A DNA stretch of 64,000 nucleotides from Gammaproteobacteria bacterium (GTDB lineage: Bacteria; Pseudomonadota; Gammaproteobacteria; Pseudomonadales; Alcanivoracaceae), in contig JAGPVL010000033.1 in NCBI GenBank assembly GCA_018067045.1, positions 1 through 64,000 of the forward strand, written 5' to 3'. How positions within the stretch are numbered: position 1 is the stretch's first letter; each line of letters starts with the position of its first letter. Positions 15,799 to 24,386 of the stretch are shown piece by piece. The notes under the pieces were generated by a model. That model had not been told where the DNA came from. It ran no database searches and was given only the letters and a program-made list of their open reading frames with translations. The translations under genes were made by a program, and so were the position numbers.

Positions 15799-17112
15799 TT
15801 AATAGCGAAACCGAACGCCGAGCGACGTGGTGCTTGGCTTCATATCTAGCGTTGTGGTGGTATTTTCTAAGTCGCCCTCAAATTTTCCGTCCATATAGCC
15901 AAGGACTAACTCGGGCATTTTGGGTGCCAATTCAACCGCGACTTCCAAGCCATACAGAGTTGGTTCTAATGTTAGGGTTTGAGTATTTACTTCGCCGTCA
16001 GTATCGCCATATTGGTACCAAGCATTAAGTTCTGCTGGACCGATCTTGGCCTTGGCGCCGATTTTAGCGCCGTAGCCTTCCAGTGGCACATAAAGATAGT
16101 GAACTTTTTGCAGGCCAATTTGTGCGTATGCTTGAAGGTTTTCGGTGATGCCGAGATAGGCGCCCGGTCCGAAGAATGACATGTCATTTACAGTAAAAAT
16201 ATCTTCATCAGGGCCGCCGACAGAACCATCGTAGTCAAAGGTAAGTACTTCACCGCCAAAGTAGAACATGTCGCAGAATTCGAATGCACCTTTCACCGCG
16301 AAGCCACGAGATAAGTCGAAGTCTTGTTTCTGGTTGCCGGTTTTAATTGATGTGTCGCCGCTGAATGCGTAATCAAGTTGTACGAAATTAAACGACAGCG
16401 GTTTAGGGTCTTCTCGCTTAGACTTTCCTTGCGTGCCAAAGACGTAGCGATAGCCGAGCTGAACTTCGCTAATATCAATGGACTCGTGCATAAAGCTAAG
16501 TGGCCCGCCCTCAATGTCCGCGCTGCCGTCAGAGTATGCAAGTCGAAGCGCTGATGATGGGGTTAAATGGTAGAGTGCCTCGAGTGTCCATACAGATGGG
16601 CTGAAGACGGTTCTCGTGCCGCTATATTGACGATCAGTGCTGGCGAAGCGATAAGATAAAGACGTCTCAAATTCGGGCGTGACATTGAGTCGTGCCCCTA
16701 GTGCCGCGCCAGCGCCTTTAGTTGCAACGGCAATAAAAGCCGCGCGATTCAGTGTGAACTGCCCCCATAAATCCAAGTCCATTCCGCCGACTTTGCTGGT
16801 GTGATGAATGCCCGGACCGATGCTCGTCCAGTCAACGACGGTTATGTCGGTGTCGGGGAGTAAAAGCTCTTCGTCGCTAGTGGTGTAACTGGTTGATTGG
16901 CCGCGCAGAAAAAAAGCATCAGAATTAAAACTGGAGGAAACGTCTAGGGTGAAGCCTTTATAGTCCAGTTCCTTCGTCGCATCCGTATCAAGCTCTCCGT
17001 CGAATGTGTAGCTTAGTTCAACGTAGTCCCAGTTTTGCCCGGCGAGCAGTATTTGCGGAAACGATAGCGTGAGCGCTGCGATAGCGATAGGGGAGAGCAA
17101 TTTTTTGCACAT
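15799..17112 (-). CDS. Internally duplicated outer membrane beta-barrel protein (copy 1)
   Basis: A 437-aa predicted outer membrane protein of no family that I can name. It has a signal peptide (to about residue 24, ...ILLAGQ), alternating aromatic/hydrophobic strands throughout, and a terminal aromatic (LGVRFRY) suited to BAM recognition. The two halves resemble each other: 'WDYVELSYTFDGEL' begins the first and 'LSFNFVQLDYAFSGD' the second, each followed by 'FF.GPG' or 'SIGPG' strands. So it is a tandem duplication of an about 200-aa barrel unit. Start ATG at 17112 has an AAGGAG site. The close paralogue at 17890 shares order and motifs. Confidence 0.8.
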   Translation of the reverse strand: MCKKLLSPIAIAALTLSFPQILLAGQNWDYVELSYTFDGELDTDATKELDYKGFTLDVSSSFNSDAFFLRGQSTSYTTSDEELLLPDTDITVVDWTSIGPGIHHTSKVGGMDLDLWGQFTLNRAAFIAVATKGAGAALGARLNVTPEFETSLSYRFASTDRQYSGTRTVFSPSVWTLEALYHLTPSSALRLAYSDGSADIEGGPLSFMHESIDISEVQLGYRYVFGTQGKSKREDPKPLSFNFVQLDYAFSGDTSIKTGNQKQDFDLSRGFAVKGAFEFCDMFYFGGEVLTFDYDGSVGGPDEDIFTVNDMSFFGPGAYLGITENLQAYAQIGLQKVHYLYVPLEGYGAKIGAKAKIGPAELNAWYQYGDTDGEVNTQTLTLEPTLYGLEVAVELAPKMPELVLGYMDGKFEGDLENTTTTLDMKPSTTSLGVRFRY

Positions 17113-17307
17113 ATCCAAACTCCTTTTGGAATAATCAAATCAATGATAGCGACTCACCAATTAGCGCGAAGGCTCTACTGCTGGTGTTAATTTTTTACAA
17201 TTACTCCTTTCGTCAAATAACTGCAATAATTTTTGTATTGGTTTGAGTTCTGTTGCAAAAGAATAAGAACAATTTCTTAGGCTCTTGGTTGAAAACAGGC
17301 CGTGATT

Positions 17308-17730
17308 TCACTGTTTTGCAAAATACGCCATGATTTCTGCTTCTGTCATTTCGTTGCTCTGATTGGAAAAGCAATAGTAGCTAGGTCGCTTGTCACTAAA
17401 GTACTGCATATTCATTTCTAGCCCTTCTGCCTTGGAAAAGAACCCCGTCGGAACATTGTACTCGCCCGTTTGATTGAGCCGATAAAAGAGGTGGGTGCCA
17501 CAGTGCGAGCAGAACCCACGTGAGGCCCATGACGACGACGTAAAGACGGTGATATTTTCTTCACCTTCAATTTGCACCTCTGTGCCGGATCGCAAGGCAA
17601 AGAACGGTCCGCCTCCCCATGTTCTACACATTGCGCAGTGGCATACGGAAAACTTTGGATTGACGTTACTAGCGTGAAGGGTGACCTTGCCACAGAGGCA
17701 GGAGCCTGATTCAGAGCGTGATGTGGTCAT
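17308..17730 (-). CDS. GFA family (CENP-V/Mss4-like) zinc protein
   Basis: A 140-aa protein of the GFA/CENP-V fold, named after a glutathione-dependent formaldehyde-activating enzyme, though most members have unproven activity. Zinc-ligand cysteines are visible: GSCLCGKV, SVCHCAMCRTW and CSHCGTHLFY. The length is normal. It lies between the two duplicated barrel genes on the same strand, with 159 bases upstream and 195 downstream free of genes, so it may have its own promoter. It may have been inserted when the barrel gene duplicated, or be chance company. Confidence 0.87.
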   Translation of the reverse strand: MTTSRSESGSCLCGKVTLHASNVNPKFSVCHCAMCRTWGGGPFFALRSGTEVQIEGEENITVFTSSSWASRGFCSHCGTHLFYRLNQTGEYNVPTGFFSKAEGLEMNMQYFSDKRPSYYCFSNQSNEMTEAEIMAYFAKQ

Positions 17731-17889
17731 GGGTTGGCACCGTATTGATTGGGCGATTAACGCCGGTTATCTTTCGCGACTAGGCATGCAGCCGCGCTGT
17801 TAGTCTGTCATCGCAACTATTTCGATAGTTCCTGTGCTATTTGCCCAAGAGTATAATTTCCTTCTCTTCAGTGGTTGTTAGTGACAGGC

Positions 17890-19200
17890 TTAATAGCGAA
17901 ACCTAACGCCGAGTGAGGTGGTGCGTTGACTCATCGTTAGCGGTTGTAATGGAGTGCCTATGTCACCTTCAAACTTACCGTCCGTATAGCCAATGACGAG
18001 CTCTGGCATTTTAGGGGCGAATTCAATTGCGATTTCCGCGCCATACAAATTTGGCTTCAATGTCATGGTCAAGTCATCAATTTTTCCATCAGTTTTGCCA
18101 TATTGGTACCAAGCATGTAGTTCGGCAGAGCCGATCTTGGCTTTAGCGCCGGCTTTGACGCCATAGCCTTCAAGTGGTACATAAATATAATGTACTTTCT
18201 GTAGGCCGATCTGCGCGTATATCTGTGCACTATCGGTTAGCCTGAAGTAAGCGCCTGGTCCAAAAAACGACATGTCATTTACTGAGAAAACGTTATTTTG
18301 ATTGGGTATGAGGGCGCCGTCGTAATCAAAGGTGAGAATCTCGCCTCCAAAGAAAAATGTGCGGGATATCTCGAATGCGCCTTTAATGGCAAGGCCGCGA
18401 GATACATCTAAGTTTCGTGTAATTGTGCGTGTTTGAATTGATATCCCACCATTAAAAATATAATCCATTTGTATGAAATTAAAAGTGAGATGTTTAGGGG
18501 TTTCATGATCGGGCTTCTCGTGCATGCCAAATATATGGCGATAACCGATTTGCATTTCGTTAATGTTGATGGATTCAGGCTTAAGCTCTAGAGTTCCGCC
18601 TTCTATATCGGCGCGCCCGTTTGAATAGGCGAAGCGAACGGCAGATGACGGAGTTAGGAAATACAGCGTCTCAAGCGTCCATAGAGATGGATTGAAAATA
18701 ATTTTGCCGCCGTTATAATTACGATCGGCTTTGGCCTGTCGGTAAGATAAAGATGTTTCAAAATTGGGGGCTATATGAAAACGCGCTCCCAGTGCAGCGC
18801 CCATGCCTTTTGTTGCAGCCGATGCAACGACCGCCCGGTTCATGGTTACTTGTCCCCATAAATCTAAATTCATTTGGCCGATTCGATTGGAGTGGTGCAT
18901 GCCGGGACCTATGCTCGTCCAATCCACGAAGGTTGAATCGCTATTGGGGATAATCCCGAATTCGTCATCGGACGCATAGCTGGTTGATTGGCCTCTTAAG
19001 AAAAAGAGATTGGAGTTGAGGCTGGTGGATGCGTCAATTGTTGGGCCTTTATATTCGGGGTCTGTCGAATTTGTAGCAAGCTCTCCGTCAAATGTATAGC
19101 TTAGGTCGAGATAATCCCAGCGCTGCCCTGCGGTTAACGTAGAGCATATAATTAACGATGTGGACGCGATAAAGATCGCAGCTTGGGAAATTTTATACAT
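17890..19200 (-). CDS. Internally duplicated outer membrane beta-barrel protein (copy 2)
   Basis: A 436-aa paralogue of the barrel at 15799, collinear with it throughout (for example 'LSYTFDGEL', 'FFLRGQSTSYA', 'DMSFFGPGAY', 'IGLQKVHYIYVP', terminal LGVRFRY). It has a signal peptide ending near 'CSTLTAG'. The two-fold internal repeat is again plain: 'GMGAALGARFHIAPNFETSL' in half one matches 'GYGVKAGAKAKIGSAELHAW' in half two. Start ATG at 19200 has an AAGGAA site. It is the upstream member of the pair. The function is unknown: a channel, adhesin or envelope scaffold are all possible. Confidence 0.8.
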   Translation of the reverse strand: MYKISQAAIFIASTSLIICSTLTAGQRWDYLDLSYTFDGELATNSTDPEYKGPTIDASTSLNSNLFFLRGQSTSYASDDEFGIIPNSDSTFVDWTSIGPGMHHSNRIGQMNLDLWGQVTMNRAVVASAATKGMGAALGARFHIAPNFETSLSYRQAKADRNYNGGKIIFNPSLWTLETLYFLTPSSAVRFAYSNGRADIEGGTLELKPESININEMQIGYRHIFGMHEKPDHETPKHLTFNFIQMDYIFNGGISIQTRTITRNLDVSRGLAIKGAFEISRTFFFGGEILTFDYDGALIPNQNNVFSVNDMSFFGPGAYFRLTDSAQIYAQIGLQKVHYIYVPLEGYGVKAGAKAKIGSAELHAWYQYGKTDGKIDDLTMTLKPNLYGAEIAIEFAPKMPELVIGYTDGKFEGDIGTPLQPLTMSQRTTSLGVRFRY

Positions 19201-19302
19201 TGAAAATTCCTTTTTAATAAAGAACGTAACATGGATTGTTTGGCTAATAGGGCGCTAATGTTTCGTTCGGTATATTTTCAGTTCAGATGCGCTGAGAGGG
19301 TC

Positions 19303-20514
19303 TTATCGGCAGCATTTCAATGCCGCTGCGCCAATGTTCAGAATGCGTGCGTCGCCCCATGGTGTGCCGGCTCCCGCGTTAACGGTAAGCGCGACAGACA
19401 AGCCTCGTTCAGGGTCGGCCCATGCACCTGATCCGCCATAACCAAAATGTCCAAAGCCTTGTTTGGGACGACGCGCCAGTACGAACGGCTGGTGATAACC
19501 AAGGCGCCAACGCATTGGTGTGTAAAGCGCGCGATCCAATGTGAAGACTTGCTGCTGACTAATCGCTTGCACGGTAGAGCTGGGCAGTATGCGGCTGCCG
19601 TCCAGCTCGCCGCCGTTGGCGAGGGCGGCGTACAGCCGAGCAAGTGAGCGGGCAGTAAAAACGCCATTGAAGCCGGGCATAGCGGAACGAAGTGCTTCTG
19701 GGGTGGTGAGCTTCTGTACGTGGAAGCGCTTCACTGTGATGGCCTTTTCGAAGCGAGCAATATCCGGAATCATGCCGGCGTGCATCATCGCTTCTAATGT
19801 TGCCTGAGTGCCTTGGCTGACCTTCGCCTTGATGGTTTTTGACAGCGTTTTGGCGGAAGGCTTTGAGCCCGGCTTCTTGCCCATGAGCAGGTCGGCGACG
19901 CGATGGTGCTCACTGTCTGGCGTGCCAACAAAAAGTCCGTCGAGGCCTAGTGGTGCGGCGAGGTCTTCCTGCACCATGTCGGTGACACTTTTACCGCTAA
20001 CGCGTCGGGCAACTTCACCCACGAGCCAGCCATAGGTCAGCGCGTGATAAACCGAATACGGCGCCGCGGACCGGTCGGCTGGCGCCGCAGCGAGGGCGGC
20101 GCAGACGGTGTCCCAATCTGTCACTTGATCAAATTCGAGGTTGAGATTGTCCATGCGATACATGCCGGCGCGATGGGTCAGAAGGTCGCGTACGGTGATG
20201 GACTCTTTGCCTTGTGCGCCAAACTCCGGCCAGTAATTCATGACCGGGTTATCGTAATCGATGCGACCGAGAGCGGCTTGCTGATGCAGTAGCGTACTGA
20301 CGACGCCCTTCGTCGTGGAGAATGAAACCGACAGCGTATCTTGCTGCCATGGGTCGCCTTGCCAATTTCGCGTCCCTGTCCACAGGTCGATAACGGGTTT
20401 GCCATGATGATAGACGCACACTGCGCCGCCGCCACGAAAGCGTTTCATCTGTGTATAAAAGGTATCGGCAACTTTGCGAAAGCGTGGATCGATAATGCTA
20501 GACGTCGACTGCAT
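19303..20514 (-). CDS. Beta-lactamase-fold serine hydrolase
   Basis: A 403-aa member of the class C beta-lactamase / penicillin-binding-protein-like esterase family. The active-site SxxK is STTK in 'SVSFSTTKGVVS', the catalytic Tyr lies in 'YHALTYGWLVGE', and the third motif is seen as 'GHFGYGGSGAWADP'. No signal peptide is evident, which favours a cytoplasmic EstB-type esterase over a periplasmic beta-lactamase. Start ATG at 20514 has a GGAG site; the longer frame to 20598 is not needed. It is a single gene upstream of the barrel pair on the same strand. Confidence 0.87.
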   Translation of the reverse strand: MQSTSSIIDPRFRKVADTFYTQMKRFRGGGAVCVYHHGKPVIDLWTGTRNWQGDPWQQDTLSVSFSTTKGVVSTLLHQQAALGRIDYDNPVMNYWPEFGAQGKESITVRDLLTHRAGMYRMDNLNLEFDQVTDWDTVCAALAAAPADRSAAPYSVYHALTYGWLVGEVARRVSGKSVTDMVQEDLAAPLGLDGLFVGTPDSEHHRVADLLMGKKPGSKPSAKTLSKTIKAKVSQGTQATLEAMMHAGMIPDIARFEKAITVKRFHVQKLTTPEALRSAMPGFNGVFTARSLARLYAALANGGELDGSRILPSSTVQAISQQQVFTLDRALYTPMRWRLGYHQPFVLARRPKQGFGHFGYGGSGAWADPERGLSVALTVNAGAGTPWGDARILNIGAAALKCCR

Positions 20515-20763
20515 AGAGGGCTCCGTTAATGTCGCCCTGTTATACCGGCCGCTACTGCGTGGGGCAATCGGTATGCGAAGATTGGCGTCATTGGCCATCT
20601 TCGTCGCGCTAACGGGAGGCTGTTATCGAAAAAAACGCAACCAAACGACGTTTGGCCTTATCAACGGCGAGTTTTCACGTATAACTATTCTGCGTGTAAT
20701 GCTTTCAGGCATAACGATGCATGGTGTATCACGTATAAATGATGAATTTTGGGGGTGAATGGT

Positions 20764-21168
20764 ATGAACAGAGCATTGGTAAAGAACGGATTTATTGCAG
20801 CGGGCTTGATGAATATCGGCGGCGTGTTGTTGTTTTCACGCGGGTTCACCAATGACGCGTTAAATAATGCCGATCCCGTTGTTATGTCGAATTTTGGCTT
20901 GCTGATGATTATCGTTTGGGGTTTGGCCTATATCGGTGCAGCGACGATCAATGCAAATGTTAAATGGTTGGCCGGCGCTTTTGCAGTAGAGAAGCTGGTC
21001 TATGTGGTGGTGTGGGCAAAATGGATCTCTGAGAATAGCGTGTCATCTGTCTTTTCTGCGGATATGTTTGCTGGCGCTTTTTATGCCATCTACGGATTAA
21101 ACGATATCGCCTTTATGCTGTTCTTCTTGGTGGTGTTCTTTGCAAAGCCTACGAGGGATGAAGTGTAG
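20764..21168 (+). CDS. Small four-helix membrane protein
   Basis: A 134-aa hydrophobic protein of unknown function with about four predicted membrane helices (roughly 5-22, 35-55, 62-85 and 105-127) and a charged tail (KPTRDEV). ATG at 20764 is preceded by GGGGGTG at 20751-20757; the frame could also open at a TTG at 20749. It is divergent from the serine hydrolase gene and followed by an inverted REP pair. No catalytic residues are recognisable. Confidence 0.7.
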   Translation: MNRALVKNGFIAAGLMNIGGVLLFSRGFTNDALNNADPVVMSNFGLLMIIVWGLAYIGAATINANVKWLAGAFAVEKLVYVVVWAKWISENSVSSVFSADMFAGAFYAIYGLNDIAFMLFFLVVFFAKPTRDEV

Positions 21169-21210
21169 CGCCGCGTGATGGGCCTGCCTTCGAGTTGATG
21201 GTTTTGTTTA

Positions 21211-21278
21211 TGTAGGAGCTTGCTTGCAAGCAATGGGGGCTCGATTAGGGCTAATCGCTTGCAAGCAAACTCCTACTA
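21211..21278. repeat. Inverted REP pair (BIME)
   Basis: TGTAGGAGCTTGCTTGCAAG (21211 onward) is followed by an inverted copy ATCGCTTGCAAGCAAACTCC (21254-21273, through TACTA). The pair sits between the convergent small membrane protein gene and lysA, at the boundary between the accessory stretch and conserved genes. Confidence 0.85.
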
Positions 21279-21328
21279 GATCTTTTTAGTAATAAATATA
21301 AAGAGCTGCCGAGTTTATTGCGCCAGCA

Positions 21329-22570
21329 CTAAGGAAGCATACTTTCTAAGCGCAATTGCTCGTCGTAGGTTTCCCGTTGGCGAACGACAAAGAACTGGTC
21401 GCCGTCGACGATGATTTCCGCTGCGCGGTTGCGGGTGTTGTAGTTGCTTGCCATAGCGAAACCGTAAGCACCGGCGCCTTTAATGGCGAGCAAGTCACCA
21501 GCCTGCAGTGATAACGCGCGATCTTTGGCAAGAAAATCACCGGTTTCACAGACGGGACCGACTAGATCCCATTCGCGGCAGTCCGCATCATGCGGCTCGA
21601 CCGGAACCACATCCATCCATGCGGAATATAACGCTGGACGAATTAAATCGTTCATGGCGCCGTCGATGATGGCAAAGTTTTTATGTTCGGTCGGTTTTAG
21701 ATACAAAACTTGTGTCACAAAGATGCCGGCGTTGGCGGCAATGCTGCGGCCAGGTTCAATATGAATAGGCATGTCTGCGGGCACTTTTTCTATCAATGCG
21801 GCGATATAGTCTGCTTGAGCAGGGACCACTTCATCTTTGTACTTTACGCCGAGGCCGCCACCGAGATCGAGGTGACGGATCTCAATGCCCTGAGTTTGCA
21901 GTTTATCAACCAGCGCGAGCACGCGATCGAGGGCGTCTTGAAAAGGTTCAAGTTTAGTGAGCTGGCTACCTATGTGGCAATCCACGCCGATAATTTCAAT
22001 GTGCGCTAATTCGGCTGCGCGTTGATACAGTGCGGGTGCTTCATTGATGTCGATACCAAATTTATTTTCTTTTAGGCCGGTGGAGATATACGGATGCGTT
22101 TGCGCGTCGACGTCTGGATTAACACGCAGGGCAATCTTGGCCGTTTTACCTTGTTCGCCGGCAACAAGATTAAGCAATTCCAGTTCGGCAGCGGACTCAA
22201 CGTTGAAACAATGAACGCCAACATCGAGAGCCATTTCCATTTCTTCGGTGGTTTTACCTACCCCAGAGAAAACGATTTTTGCCGGGTCGCCGCCGGCACG
22301 TAGTACGCGGGTGAGTTCGCCGCCAGAAACAATGTCAAAGCCGGCGCCGAGGCGGGCAAGAATATTGAGCACGGCGATATTCGCGTTGGCTTTGACGGCA
22401 TAACAGATTTGATGGGGATGGTCGCCGAATGCTTTTTCAAAGCCAAGGTAGTGTTGTTCCAATGCCGCGCGGGAGTAGACATAAAGCGGCGAACCGAAGC
22501 GCTCGGCCAAATGGCTAATGGAGGTGTCTTCGGCATATAGCTTGCCGTCGCGGTACTGAAATGGGTCCAT
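21329..22570 (-). CDS. lysA: Diaminopimelate decarboxylase
   Basis: LysA decarboxylates meso-diaminopimelate to lysine, with pyridoxal phosphate. The start is taken at 22570 (MDPFQYRDGKLYAED), giving 413 aa, normal for the family. The PLP lysine lies in 'QICYAVKANANIAVLN', the glycine-rich phosphate site is 'HLDLGGGLGVKY', and the C-terminal catalytic 'GPVCETGDFLAKD' cysteine motif is present. It is downstream of lptM on the same strand. In Pseudomonas lysA is followed directly by dapF; here the accessory stretch lies between them. Confidence 0.97.
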   Translation of the reverse strand: MDPFQYRDGKLYAEDTSISHLAERFGSPLYVYSRAALEQHYLGFEKAFGDHPHQICYAVKANANIAVLNILARLGAGFDIVSGGELTRVLRAGGDPAKIVFSGVGKTTEEMEMALDVGVHCFNVESAAELELLNLVAGEQGKTAKIALRVNPDVDAQTHPYISTGLKENKFGIDINEAPALYQRAAELAHIEIIGVDCHIGSQLTKLEPFQDALDRVLALVDKLQTQGIEIRHLDLGGGLGVKYKDEVVPAQADYIAALIEKVPADMPIHIEPGRSIAANAGIFVTQVLYLKPTEHKNFAIIDGAMNDLIRPALYSAWMDVVPVEPHDADCREWDLVGPVCETGDFLAKDRALSLQAGDLLAIKGAGAYGFAMASNYNTRNRAAEIIVDGDQFFVVRQRETYDEQLRLESMLP

Positions 22571-22634
22571 GATGTTCTCGTCGTTTGCGTATTGAGAGAT
22601 AAAGGCTGTTAGCGTGTTGCTAGTTTGATAGCAG

Positions 22635-22826
22635 TTACTGGCTGCCGTCAGGCGATTCCTTCTTAATTGGCGAATCGCCATTTTGTTCCGTTGGTTTCGA
22701 GTCGCTCTTTGGTGCAGGTTTCTGCTCTACGACTTTTTCTGGCGCAAAATACAGCGCACCTTTCTGGCCGCAGGCGGCTAGAAAGGTGAGAGCAACAAGC
22801 AGAGCAATGGCGCCGCTACGTTTCAT
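22635..22826 (-). CDS. lptM: LPS-translocon maturation lipoprotein LptM (YifL/LppL-like)
   Basis: A 63-aa lipoprotein. The signal peptide ends in the lipobox LAAC (C19), followed directly by the family mark GQKGALYF. The rest is a Lys/Pro/Glu-rich, probably disordered tail. In E. coli LptM assists assembly of the LptD/LptE lipopolysaccharide translocon at the outer membrane. Its ATG overlaps the argH stop (ATGA), so translational coupling to argH is expected. lysA follows 64 bases later. The argH-lptM join differs from the Pseudomonas order I recall. Confidence 0.88.
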   Translation of the reverse strand: MKRSGAIALLVALTFLAACGQKGALYFAPEKVVEQKPAPKSDSKPTEQNGDSPIKKESPDGSQ

Positions 22827-24211
22827 GATAATTGCTCGCGAGCGCGGGCGACGGCGGCGCGCACTTGATCGGGGGCGGTGCCGCCGATGTGATTACGCGC
22901 GCTCACGGAGCCTTCTAGCGTGAGGACATCAAAAACGTCTTCGTTGATCTGATCGCTAAACGTTTTCAGCTCGCTGATGGTCATGTCGCTTAAATCTTTT
23001 TTGTTTTCGACGCCGTAGGCAACCGCTTTGCCAACAACTTCGTGAGCGTCGCGGAAGGCAATGCCTTTGCGGACGAGATAGTCAGCAAGATCGGTTGCGG
23101 TGGCGAAGCCGCGCCGCGCCGCTTCACGCATGACTTCGCGATTTGGCTCGATAGCCGGGATCATATCGGCGAAGGCCCGCAAGCAGCCTCTCAAAGTATC
23201 CACCGCGTCGAATAGCGGTTCTTTGTCTTCTTGGTTGTCTTTGTTATACGCCAATGGCTGCGATTTCATCAGTGTCAGTAGGGAAATCAGGTGGCCGTTT
23301 ACGCGTCCTGTTTTGCCGCGCACCAGTTCCGGTACGTCGGGATTTTTTTTCTGCGGCATGATCGAGCTGCCGGTGCAGAAACGGTCAGGAAGGTTGATAA
23401 AATTAAATTGCGAGCTAGTCCAGAGCACTAACTCTTCGCTCATACGTGACAAATGCGTCATGCATATTGCGGCCAGCGCACAAAACTCGATGGCGAAATC
23501 GCGATCACTGACGGCGTCGAGAGAATTTGGGCAGATTTCGTCAAAACCTAACAGGTCACGGGTTTGTTCGCGATCAATAGGGTAGGTCGTTCCGGCCAGC
23601 GCGGCGGAGCCCAATGGCATGCGATTGGCGCGCTTGCGGCAGTCGGCTAATCGTTCGCGGTCGCGGCGAATATTTTCAAACCAAGCCATCAGGTGATGGC
23701 CAAAGGTGACCGGCTGTGCGGTTTGTAAATGGGTAAAGCCCGGCATGATGGTCGCCGCTTCGCGTTCGGCCAATTCCATAAAGCCGGTCAGCAGGCGTTT
23801 CATTTCCGTGTCGAGAAAATCAATTTCATCGCGCAGCCATAAACGAATATCAGTGGCTACCTGGTCGTTACGCGAACGGCCGGTGTGTAGCTTCTTGCCG
23901 GTGATGCCGATTTTCTGTGTCAGCCGCGACTCGATGTTCATGTGCACATCTTCGAGTTCCACCGACCACTGAAATTCGCCGCGCTCGATCTCATCTTTGA
24001 TTTCGTTGAGGCCGGTGATTATGGCGTCGCGCTCGTCAGAGGTCAGTACGCCAACGTCGGTGAGCATGGTGGCATGGGCGATGGAACCACGGATATCGTG
24101 TGCGTATAGGCGTCGGTCGAAGTTTACGCTGGCGGTAAACTGCTGGACGAATTGGTCGGTGGATTCGCTAAAGCGTCCGCCCCAAAGGGTGTTCTGTTTT
24201 GAGTCTGTCAT
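22823..24211 (-). CDS. argH: Argininosuccinate lyase
   Basis: ArgH splits argininosuccinate into arginine and fumarate, the last step of arginine synthesis. The 462-aa length is typical. The fumarase/aspartase superfamily signature is '[12 protein letters not shown]', and the catalytic '[12 protein letters not shown]' and '[16 protein letters not shown]' motifs are intact. It begins at 24211 ([14 protein letters not shown], the usual family start). It is divergent from algZ, as in Pseudomonas, and overlaps lptM by four bases. Confidence 0.98.
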   Translation of the reverse strand: MTDSKQNTLWGGRFSESTDQFVQQFTASVNFDRRLYAHDIRGSIAHATMLTDVGVLTSDERDAIITGLNEIKDEIERGEFQWSVELEDVHMNIESRLTQKIGITGKKLHTGRSRNDQVATDIRLWLRDEIDFLDTEMKRLLTGFMELAEREAATIMPGFTHLQTAQPVTFGHHLMAWFENIRRDRERLADCRKRANRMPLGSAALAGTTYPIDREQTRDLLGFDEICPNSLDAVSDRDFAIEFCALAAICMTHLSRMSEELVLWTSSQFNFINLPDRFCTGSSIMPQKKNPDVPELVRGKTGRVNGHLISLLTLMKSQPLAYNKDNQEDKEPLFDAVDTLRGCLRAFADMIPAIEPNREVMREAARRGFATATDLADYLVRKGIAFRDAHEVVGKAVAYGVENKKDLSDMTISELKTFSDQINEDVFDVLTLEGSVSARNHIGGTAPDQVRAAVARAREQLS

Positions 24212-24386
24212 GGGCTTCTAATTAGTTGGTTGCCGCAAAGGCGCGCAGTATAGCATTTTCGTCTGTGTCGTCGCTGGGGTATAACAGACGCTGTTGTTGT
24301 CGCTGCGGCAAGGATTTGTGGCCAAGATGGCGCGGGGCCTGAGGGCCGCGATAAAGATATTGATAAGGCTAGCGGGGGAAAGTGGG

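Noticed and set aside
10206-21278. REP pairs considered as intrinsic terminators or insertion-sequence ends
   Set aside because: They lack T tracts and no transposase lies between them; the shared REP core explains them better.
23100-23585. A 161-codon plus-strand frame inside argH
   Set aside because: Antisense shadow of argH, Ser/Arg-rich, with no family resemblance.
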